From NCBI GenBank assembly GCA_029574055.1, contig JAKQBQ010000032.1:1-12880 (forward strand): 12,880 nucleotides of DNA, read 5' to 3'. This document shows, piece by piece, positions 6,323-11,767 of the stretch. Below the pieces are notes generated by a model. The model was given only the letters and a program-made list of their open reading frames with translations. It did no database searches and was not told the DNA's origin. The stretch comes from Methanobacteriota archaeon (GTDB taxonomy: Archaea; Thermoplasmatota; Thermoplasmata; Methanomassiliicoccales; Methanomethylophilaceae). Made by a program: the position numbers and the translations under genes. How positions within the stretch are numbered: position 1 is the stretch's first letter; every line of letters begins with the position of its first letter.

Positions 6323-8223
6323 TGTGCGGGGATCCTCTCTACAACATTTTCCCCTATGAGTACAGGGGGGAGCAGGAAGAGATAGAGTCTCTGATCACCA
6401 ACACCGTGAAAAGCGGCACCGCCGCCGTTATCGAATCGGGTACAGGGACAGGCAAGACAGTGGTCTCGATGGCGGGGGCGCTGAAGGCCGCGCATGGAAC
6501 CGACAGCAAGATAATCTATCTCACAAGGACCAAGTCCCAGCAGAAGCAGATAATACAGGAGGCGGCGGCCATATCAGAAAAAAGGCCGATCGTCTGCATC
6601 GGCGTCCAAGGCCGAAGCGCCCACACCTGCCCGATGATGTCCAAGGACCCGGAGAACTCCACAGGGACCTCGGAAGAGCTCTCAAGGCTCTGCTCTGAGT
6701 ACAAGAAGGACGACGGCACCGGGAGGCCGTGCAGATATTACGAGAATATAGGGCGGACCGACATGGAAGGCATCCTCGATCTTGTAAGGGAGTCGCACCC
6801 CCAGCCCGAGGAATTCTCCGAATACTGCCTCAGCAGGGAGCTGTGCCCTTACGAAATGGTGAAGCACCTGATACAATATGCGGACATTGTCGCCGCCCCC
6901 TACTCCTTCATCTTCATGCCGCACATACGAGAGAGGTTCATGGAATGGGCGGGGATACCCTTATCGAAGACCATCCTGATCGTCGACGAAGCGCACAACC
7001 TCCCCGATTATCTGAGGGAGGTGATGACGATAGAATACAGCACGAAGGCGATGGCCCTTGCCGAGAAAGAAGCTCAGGAATGGAACGATCCGGAGGTACA
7101 CGCAGGCCTTTCCGTGACAGATATCATCGCCGTGCTCAGAGAATGCCTGAACGAGGCGTTGTCGCAATACCTCACCGGCGACGATGGGATGATGCCGTAC
7201 ACATTCCTTCAGGATGAGCTGATGGACAGGCTGGGAATGTCATCCCACTCGCTGAACATGATATACAAAGGGCTGATGGACCACGGGGAGATGATAGCAG
7301 AGATCAAAAAATCGAAGAAGAAGCTCCCCCGCTCTTATATCCTGTCTCTCGGAAGATTCCTTTCCGCATGGAACACCGCGGACGAGGAGACCAATATCTT
7401 CTTGATCGTGGGAGGAGAGAATCCCAAGTTCCAGGCGTACTGTCTTGACCCAAGGGCAGCAGCCGAGCCTCTCAGATCATGCCGGTCATCGATCCACATG
7501 TCCGGAACGCTGTCCCCGCTTTCAGACTACACAGAGGAGATCGGCCTCCCGGAAGCGGCGGAAAGGATATTCCCTTCCCCATTCCCCGCGGAGAACCTTA
7601 AGATACTGTATGTGAACGATGTGTCGACGAAGTTCGACGAATTCAACAACATCCCCGAGGTCTACGAAAGGATGAAAGACCACATCATCTCGATAGCCGG
7701 CGCCGTAGACCGGAACACCGCCGTATTCTTCCCGTCGTACTCCATAATGGAAAGGTTCCTGCGGGATGACACATTGGAAAGGATCGGAAAGGACGCGTTC
7801 ATAGAGAGGAAGGGGATGACGCAGCCGGAGCTGATGGAAGAAGTATCTCTGTTCAAGCTCTCTGAAGGGAGCATACTGTTCGCTATTACCGGAGGAAGGA
7901 TAAGCGAGGGGCTGGACTTTCCGGACAAGGATATGGAGATGGCGATATTGGTAGGGATCCCGTATCCAAAGCCGACGGCCAAGCAGGAAGCGCTCAGAAG
8001 GTACTACGACATGAGGTTCGGGAACGGATGGGAGCGGTCGTCGAAGATCCCGGCAATGAGGAAGATGAGGCAGGCGATAGGCAGACTCATCAGATCGGAA
8101 ACAGACCGGGGGATGGCGGTCATACTTGACCGCAGGGTGTTCAATTTAGAGGACATTGCCGCCGAGCCAACAGATGACCCACGTGCGGAAGTACTGAATT
8201 TCTTTGGCGATGGGCAAATATAA
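6322..8223 (+). CDS. XPD/Rad3-family Fe-S ATP-dependent DNA helicase
   Basis: This encodes 633 residues from ATG 6322. A GTG three bases earlier is possible, and neither start has a clear ribosome site, so coupling by the TGATG overlap with the preceding gene is likely. It is a superfamily 2, 5'-3' DNA helicase of the XPD/Rad3/DinG group, with a role in repair or replication-fork processing. Visible motifs are Walker A SGTGTGKT (K45), the Fe-S cluster region with C103, C124, C137 and C175 as the likely ligands, DEAH (222-225, in LIVDEAHN), the motif III-like MSGTLSPL, EGLDFPDKD, and motif VI QAIGRLIR (from Q584). An additional cysteine, C169, lies six residues before C175. The length is typical of archaeal XPD. 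Genes like this are often named xpd or dinG; which one applies here is not decided by the sequence alone. Confidence 0.93.
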   Translation: MCGDPLYNIFPYEYRGEQEEIESLITNTVKSGTAAVIESGTGTGKTVVSMAGALKAAHGTDSKIIYLTRTKSQQKQIIQEAAAISEKRPIVCIGVQGRSAHTCPMMSKDPENSTGTSEELSRLCSEYKKDDGTGRPCRYYENIGRTDMEGILDLVRESHPQPEEFSEYCLSRELCPYEMVKHLIQYADIVAAPYSFIFMPHIRERFMEWAGIPLSKTILIVDEAHNLPDYLREVMTIEYSTKAMALAEKEAQEWNDPEVHAGLSVTDIIAVLRECLNEALSQYLTGDDGMMPYTFLQDELMDRLGMSSHSLNMIYKGLMDHGEMIAEIKKSKKKLPRSYILSLGRFLSAWNTADEETNIFLIVGGENPKFQAYCLDPRAAAEPLRSCRSSIHMSGTLSPLSDYTEEIGLPEAAERIFPSPFPAENLKILYVNDVSTKFDEFNNIPEVYERMKDHIISIAGAVDRNTAVFFPSYSIMERFLRDDTLERIGKDAFIERKGMTQPELMEEVSLFKLSEGSILFAITGGRISEGLDFPDKDMEMAILVGIPYPKPTAKQEALRRYYDMRFGNGWERSSKIPAMRKMRQAIGRLIRSETDRGMAVILDRRVFNLEDIAAEPTDDPRAEVLNFFGDGQI

Positions 8224-8227
8224 TAAA
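8216..8227 (+). promoter_or_regulatory. TATA box for the small CxxC protein gene
   Basis: AAATATAATAAA overlaps the helicase stop codon and is centred about 28 nt before ATG 8249. Transcription would start near 8247, giving a nearly leaderless message. This argues against the longer frame that starts at 8204. Confidence 0.5.
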
Positions 8228-8248
8228 GGCGTCATTATAAGGGGGGCT

Positions 8249-8503
8249 ATGGAGATATCCGTTGACGACGACGTCAAGAGGTTCATAATGGCGGAGGGGC
8301 GCGATTATAGGGTATGCACTTCATGCTCCGGCCCGGCACTGGTGCCGACCACCGTCAAAGGCCCGAAAGAATCGGACATAAAGGTGCCGATAGGAAGCAA
8401 CACGCTTTTCATTTCCATCGTTCAGGCGAGATATATCAGAAGAATTACGATGGATATGGTGTACAGCGACGAGGAGATAGAGTACTGCTTCGCCTTCCGC
8501 TGA
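8249..8503 (+). CDS. Small hypothetical protein with one CxxC pair
   Basis: This encodes 84 residues from ATG 8249, preceded by GGGGGGCT and a TATA box at the right distance. The frame is open further upstream to 8204, but that start would overlap the helicase gene and precede the promoter. The protein begins EISVDDDVKRF, has one CTSCSG pair at about residues 23-26, and then a strand-rich middle (DIKVPIGSNTLFISIVQARYIRRITMDM shortened here to its key pattern of alternating hydrophobic residues). One CxxC alone would bind a metal only as a dimer or with other ligands, so a disulfide or redox role is equally possible. It is not recognised as a family. Its TGA abuts the stop codon of the convergent ThiI-like gene. 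Confidence 0.7.
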   Translation: MEISVDDDVKRFIMAEGRDYRVCTSCSGPALVPTTVKGPKESDIKVPIGSNTLFISIVQARYIRRITMDMVYSDEEIEYCFAFR

Positions 8504-8517
8504 TCAGGATATCCTGA
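8504..8517. repeat. Perfect 14-bp palindrome between convergent genes
   Basis: TCAGGATATCCTGA is its own reverse complement. It begins at the first base after the stop of the plus-strand CxxC gene and contains the stop codon of the minus-strand ThiI-like gene. As RNA it could form a 5-bp stem with an ATAT loop on either strand. One such palindrome is expected about 0.8 times by chance in a window this long, so only the position is notable. Confidence 0.6.
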
Positions 8518-9130
8518 CGGTGCTGTCAGAAGCATTCGATACAAGGCGGCCGACATCCGCTGACTCATCGAACTTCCGCATTTTCCCCATATCGGCCTCA
8601 GTGATCGGTTTGGAGGGCACGACCGAGCACCCGTTTGATCGGATTATGGATAATTCGTACGTTCCGATGCTCTTCGCTATCTCTTCGATCTCCAACTTAT
8701 CGTAGCCGATGAGCGGCCTTAGAACGGGGACACTCAGGCCGCTGCTCACGTACCTTATGTTCTTCAGGGTCTGCGATGCCACCTGCCCCAAGGAATCCCC
8801 CATCACTATCCCGCTGCATCCGAGCCTGCCGGAGAGTTCCTGGGCGGTCTTTAACATGATGCGTTTGCACATGACGCACTGGTAGCTGCGGTCGCAGGTG
8901 TTCGAGACATTCTCCTGAGAGGCGCCGTGCGGCGCGGAATAGAGTGGGAAGGGCGATCCGGTGACCTTTCTCAGCTGTTCGGCGATCGCCTTTACTTTAT
9001 CGAATGATACATCATCGGCGAAAGGGCGGTTGTCCATGTGCAGAAGGGTCACTTCCGCTCCTCTTCTGTCCATGAGATACGAAGCGACCGGGGAATCGAT
9101 CCCTCCGGAGATCAGAGCGAGGAGTCTCAC
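8504..9130 (-). CDS. ThiI-type PP-loop sulfurtransferase domain, no THUMP
   Basis: This encodes 208 residues from a GTG start whose bases overlap the upstream stop (GTGA), so it is coupled to the 57-residue gene. It matches the catalytic domain of ThiI, which adenylates U8 of tRNA and inserts sulfur to form 4-thiouridine. Motifs are the PP-loop SGGIDSP (8-14), GDSLGQVASQT (111-121), and LRPLIGYDKLEIEEIA then GTYELSI, all ThiI signatures. CVMC (85-88) matches the CxxC that is required in methanogen ThiI. C168 in NGCSVVPSKP sits where E. coli ThiI has its catalytic Cys344 (inference). Usual ThiI proteins are about 380-480 residues and carry an N-terminal ferredoxin-like plus THUMP region for tRNA binding. 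That region is absent here, and the upstream DNA encodes other genes, so this is not a frameshift. tRNA binding must come from a partner, or the substrate differs. Confidence 0.85.
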   Translation of the reverse strand: MRLLALISGGIDSPVASYLMDRRGAEVTLLHMDNRPFADDVSFDKVKAIAEQLRKVTGSPFPLYSAPHGASQENVSNTCDRSYQCVMCKRIMLKTAQELSGRLGCSGIVMGDSLGQVASQTLKNIRYVSSGLSVPVLRPLIGYDKLEIEEIAKSIGTYELSIIRSNGCSVVPSKPITEADMGKMRKFDESADVGRLVSNASDSTVRIS

Positions 9131-9300
9131 GTGTTGTATCTCCCGAAGCCGGGACCGCCGAAGCCGGGCTGGTCTTCGTATTCGTCCTCATCGCTCATCA
9201 TGCAGTACATCGCCTGTATGAACTCCTTCAGCCCGTCGATCTCTTCTTTGAGAGCTTTGACCTCGGCTCTGAGCGCAGTAAGCTCATCCTTCTGCATCAT
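9127..9300 (-). CDS. 57-residue coiled-coil protein, coupled between csl4 and thiI-like
   Basis: This short frame encodes 57 residues: MMQKDELTALRAEVKALKEE begins a heptad-patterned coiled coil (about 5-31), then QAMYCMMSDEDEYED, and a Gly/Phe-rich tail with GFGGPGFGRYNT. Its ATG overlaps the csl4 stop (ATGA at 9300-9297) and its TGA overlaps the GTG of the ThiI-like gene (GTGA at 9130-9127). Two 4-nt overlaps in a row are strong evidence that it is translated. A second ATG directly follows the first. The family is not recognised. A dimerising or adaptor role for its neighbours is an inference from the coiled coil and the coupling. Confidence 0.8.
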   Translation of the reverse strand: MMQKDELTALRAEVKALKEEIDGLKEFIQAMYCMMSDEDEYEDQPGFGGPGFGRYNT

Positions 9301-9857
9301 AATTTTACATCACCGTAGTCATCGGCAAGCTTCCTGAGGAACGCGCGCTCGCAGTTCTGACAATACAGCCCCTTCCCTTTCCTGACAAGCTTCGTCTTGC
9401 ATGTACCGCACAGCGACCTTATCACTCCGAAATGGTCATCCTTGGTCGTCAGCTGCAGGGACGGCGAAATGCTGGTGACCCTTGCGCGGATGTAATCGCC
9501 TTTCCTCAATTCTTTCGATGCGTCGTCGGTGTACCCTTGGGATATCTTCGATACGTGTATGGTAGCGTAGGTCTCCCCTCCGAGCCCCCTCCTGCTTCCC
9601 TCTTTTGCCACAACGTCCGCGGTGGCCATGGTGCTCCTTGCGTCCGCGATGATAGCATAGACTATGTCTCCCGGCCTAAGGACGTTCGGGGGGTTCGGGG
9701 ACACTACTCTTGCAACGCACTCGTCGTCGTCAAGCTCCAGCGCCCCGATCTGCGATGCGTAGATCTTTCCGTTGTTTGCGAATGTTCCGTCGGAGGCCAG
9801 ATATTCCTCCTCTTCGGCGACCTCGTCGCCCGGAAATACTTCAATGAACTCTGCCAT
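9297..9857 (-). CDS. csl4: Exosome complex RNA-binding subunit Csl4
   Basis: This encodes 186 residues, the usual length of archaeal Csl4. It caps the archaeal RNA exosome (Rrp41/Rrp42 ring) and recruits RNA and DnaG for 3'-5' degradation and tailing in the cytosol. An N-terminal beta domain (about 1-60, starting with FPGDEVAEEEEYL) is followed by an S1 RNA-binding domain (about 61-140, with LRPGDIVYAII and KGDYIRARVTSI). A zinc ribbon (C150, C153, C166, C169 in CGTC and CQNC) closes the protein. The ATG at 9857 has GGTGAG six bases upstream, and that site also contains the stop of the preceding methyltransferase gene, so the two are coupled. The stop overlaps the 57-residue gene. Confidence 0.95.
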   Translation of the reverse strand: MAEFIEVFPGDEVAEEEEYLASDGTFANNGKIYASQIGALELDDDECVARVVSPNPPNVLRPGDIVYAIIADARSTMATADVVAKEGSRRGLGGETYATIHVSKISQGYTDDASKELRKGDYIRARVTSISPSLQLTTKDDHFGVIRSLCGTCKTKLVRKGKGLYCQNCERAFLRKLADDYGDVKL

Positions 9858-9864
9858 TTTAATC

Positions 9865-10458
9865 TCACCTTATGTTGACGACCACTACGTCAACGATCTT
9901 CTTTTCTTTACTGTGGAATGTGAATGTATGAGGGATGTCGTACTTATACATTTTATTGTGAACAATCTTCCTGTTGTTCTTCTCTACGAACTCTTTGACG
10001 AAATCCAGCGTCTCTGCCATGTGGAACGAGTAGATGCAATCGGCGGACGCCATGGCCTTTTTCAGGAAGTCCCTGTCGGCGCGGCGGTTCTGGCAGCCGA
10101 AAGGAGGGTTCATGACTATCGTATCCGCACCTTCACTGACCTCATTGATGTCCGACAGCTTGAATGAGATGTCCGCTCCCACGGAGGAAGCGTGGGATTC
10201 CGCTATAGCGATCGCTTTCTGCGATATGTCGTACCCCACCACCGACCCGGCGCCGAGCATCCAGGCTCCGAAAGAGAGCATGCCCGTGCCGCATCCGAGA
10301 TCCATCACTTTAAGGCCTTTGATGTCGCCGTTTGCGTAAGCTGTGAAAAGAACGTCTGCGGCGATGGATGCGGGAGTAAGATACTGTTCCAGGGATGGAT
10401 CGGGATCCTCGAATCTCGGCACCTTCTCGAGCTCTATCTCAAGGTCTTTCTTCTTCAT
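9865..10458 (-). CDS. METTL5-like N6-adenine rRNA methyltransferase
   Basis: This encodes 197 residues from ATG 10458. A longer frame starts at 10491, but that ATG lies inside the TATA box, so the shorter form is chosen. It is a class I SAM-dependent methyltransferase. LEQYLTP (24-30) is the typical METTL5-family N-terminal motif, DLGCGTG (53-59) binds SAM, D77 in GYDIS is the acidic end of the second strand, and NPPFG (117-121) is the N6-adenine catalytic motif. METTL5 makes one m6A in small-subunit rRNA in eukaryotes with the adaptor TRMT112. Archaeal members are thought to modify the equivalent rRNA or a structured RNA. No Trm112 gene is in the window. It is seven bases upstream of csl4 and its TGA lies in the csl4 ribosome site, so it belongs to an RNA maturation/decay operon. 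Confidence 0.9.
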   Translation of the reverse strand: MKKKDLEIELEKVPRFEDPDPSLEQYLTPASIAADVLFTAYANGDIKGLKVMDLGCGTGMLSFGAWMLGAGSVVGYDISQKAIAIAESHASSVGADISFKLSDINEVSEGADTIVMNPPFGCQNRRADRDFLKKAMASADCIYSFHMAETLDFVKEFVEKNNRKIVHNKMYKYDIPHTFTFHSKEKKIVDVVVVNIR

Positions 10459-10479
10459 TCGACACTTTATGGGAATAGC

Positions 10480-10489
10480 AATTAAAATC
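10480..10489 (-). promoter_or_regulatory. TATA box for the METTL5-like/csl4/thiI-like operon
   Basis: On the minus strand this reads GATTTTAATT, centred about 25 nt before ATG 10458. A leaderless transcript for the four-gene operon is the simplest reading. The box overlaps the ATG at 10491 that would give a longer methyltransferase. Confidence 0.55.
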
Positions 10490-10519
10490 ATTCGTCATTG
10501 CAGACGGGCGGACGCAGCG

Positions 10520-11011
10520 TCAAGGATGCGGATCCCGCAGTCTTTTCTGCAGCCTCAGAAGATGTATGAAGAAGATGACCCCGCCAACGATGATCAAAAC
10601 GATCACTGAAGCTATCACCATGACGTCATCAAGCGCGAACGCCGCCCCCAGCAGCAGGATGACGCATGAGAAAAGGGACAGGTACATTCCGATAAGGGTG
10701 TTGGTCTCCGTTGGGAAGATCATTATCTCCTGCGACTTGACGTACCTGCCGAAGCGCCTGACAGCGGCGGCCTTTCCGGGATCGGAGCTTTCCTTGCCCG
10801 CACCCAGGACAGGCTCGTTGGGATACCCGAGATATCTCACCAGCCCCAATGCCAGAAAGAACAGCGAATAGGGTATCAGGATCACCCAATAGAGCCACCA
10901 ATCGCCTTCGAGGCCGGATACGAACGAGACGTAGTAGATCGAGGCGGCAGCTGCAACCACCCAAAGCAGGCCCAGGATCAGCGCGCCGCTCTTCCGTTCT
11001 TTGGCGACCAT
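10520..11011 (-). CDS. Four-helix integral membrane protein of unknown function
   Basis: This encodes 163 residues. Four hydrophobic segments are clear (about 9-31, 38-60, 105-126 and 128-150), arranged as two hairpins around a basic cytoplasm-like loop (about 61-104, with KAAAVRRFGRYVKSQE). The tail RLQKRLRDPHP is basic, so both ends and the loop are probably inside the cell. No enzymatic or transporter motif is seen and the family is not recognised. It has its own TATA box directly before the ATG, and it lies downstream of the Panacea gene on the same strand with a gap of 39 nt. It may be an ordinary membrane protein. A role as the partner of the Panacea protein is considered only as a hypothesis. 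Confidence 0.75.
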   Translation of the reverse strand: MVAKERKSGALILGLLWVVAAAASIYYVSFVSGLEGDWWLYWVILIPYSLFFLALGLVRYLGYPNEPVLGAGKESSDPGKAAAVRRFGRYVKSQEIMIFPTETNTLIGMYLSLFSCVILLLGAAFALDDVMVIASVIVLIIVGGVIFFIHLLRLQKRLRDPHP

Positions 11012-11034
11012 ATGGCGGAGATATCGCTGTGCTT

Positions 11035-11049
11035 GTTATAAACATAAAC
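11035..11049 (-). promoter_or_regulatory. TATA box for the membrane protein gene
   Basis: On the minus strand GTTTATGTTTATAAC includes TTTATAA centred near 11039, about 28 nt before the ATG at 11011, so the message is probably leaderless. It fills the gap after the Panacea stop and shows that the membrane protein need not depend on the Panacea transcript. Confidence 0.55.
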
Positions 11050-11050
11050 T

Positions 11051-11611
11051 TTAATCGGAACCACTCTCAAGCTCCTCTGTTTCGTCATCGGATACTGAGG
11101 TCATACTGTTTCTGTAAAAGATCAATTCATAGTCTATTATTTCTCCCGGTCTTGTAGATACCCAGGGTATGTCGTTATACGATATCTCGCTTATGGCACG
11201 GGTGGTGTATCGTCCATATCTCTCGATCACCCAATCTATCATTTCGAGATCCCGCTTTGAGAAACCGCTAACGTCTGGGTCTGCGACGGATATGCATTTG
11301 GACATACGGTTTCCGCCTGCCGTCTCAGTCTCTCTGATCTTTATTTTACCGGCTCTTTCGAGCCGTCCGCACGAATTCTTGAATTCAGCAGCCAATGGTC
11401 CGTGCTCTGCTTTGCGGTATTTCTCACCGGTTATCGATTCAGCATATAACTCATAATTATCGAAATCACTGAAGTAGCATAGCTTTGCCAATAGCGTCTT
11501 CGGGATCCCGCGTTCTCCGAACTTGGAAATGATATAGTGTACCATTGCCGGAAATTTTTCGCTGGACGAACCATTGTCCGCACGCACCGAACCAGAATCT
11601 AAAATGCTCAT
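11051..11611 (-). CDS. Panacea (DUF4065) domain protein, antitoxin-like
   Basis: This encodes 186 residues from ATG 11611. A TTG at 11674 would add 21 residues but lies within the likely TATA box. The body (about 18-168) matches the Panacea/DUF4065/SocA-like fold: FPAMVHYIISKFGERGIPKTLLAK, LCYFSDFDNYELYAESITGEKY, then HGPLAAEF and a closing RYTTRAISEISYNDIPW, shown here in segments. Panacea domains serve as the antitoxin in many toxin-antitoxin pairs, and others act as proteolytic adaptors or phage-borne proteins. A Ser/Asp-rich N-terminus (1-17) and an acidic C-terminus (about 170-186) flank it. No known toxin is adjacent: downstream is a four-helix membrane protein, upstream a divergent secreted protein. 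It ends in TAA and its base composition is more AT-rich than the operons to its left, which suggests an accessory gene. Confidence 0.85.
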   Translation of the reverse strand: MSILDSGSVRADNGSSSEKFPAMVHYIISKFGERGIPKTLLAKLCYFSDFDNYELYAESITGEKYRKAEHGPLAAEFKNSCGRLERAGKIKIRETETAGGNRMSKCISVADPDVSGFSKRDLEMIDWVIERYGRYTTRAISEISYNDIPWVSTRPGEIIDYELIFYRNSMTSVSDDETEELESGSD

Positions 11612-11660
11612 CTTCAATACCCAATGAATGTGTATATTCGGAGTTATTGATATCTGAGAT

Positions 11661-11674
11661 TCATATTTAAGCAA
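11661..11674 (-). promoter_or_regulatory. TATA box for the Panacea gene
   Basis: On the minus strand TTGCTTAAATATGA holds TTAAATAT centred at about 11666. The transcription start would be near 11640, giving a leader of about 29 nt before ATG 11611. Confidence 0.5.
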
Positions 11675-11688
11675 TTTTGGCTTTTACG

Positions 11689-11700
11689 TTTTAAATAGTT
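11689..11700 (+). promoter_or_regulatory. TATA box for the secreted protein gene at 11768
   Basis: GTTTTAAATAGT is centred near 11694 and predicts transcription from about 11720 with a leader of about 48 nt. A GGGGGA ribosome site lies at 11752-11757, ten bases before the ATG. The leader also holds a small dyad, TGGTG-TT-CACCA (11738-11749). The two divergent TATA boxes (this one and the Panacea one) are only about 28 bp apart, so the pair could share control. Confidence 0.45.
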
Positions 11701-11767
11701 CCGTTTAGCGAAATCAATAAAAGAAAGATTATGGATGTGGTGTTCACCATAGGGGGAACAACATCTT

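Noticed and set aside
8204..8248. Longer start for the CxxC protein
   Set aside because: It overlaps the helicase gene and precedes the TATA box; the ATG at 8249 has a G-rich site and fits the promoter.
9432..9878. 148-codon plus-strand frame
   Set aside because: It is antisense to csl4, which has clear S1 and zinc-ribbon motifs and operon context.
10459..10491. Longer start for the METTL5-like protein
   Set aside because: The ATG at 10491 is inside the probable TATA box and the added residues are not family-like.
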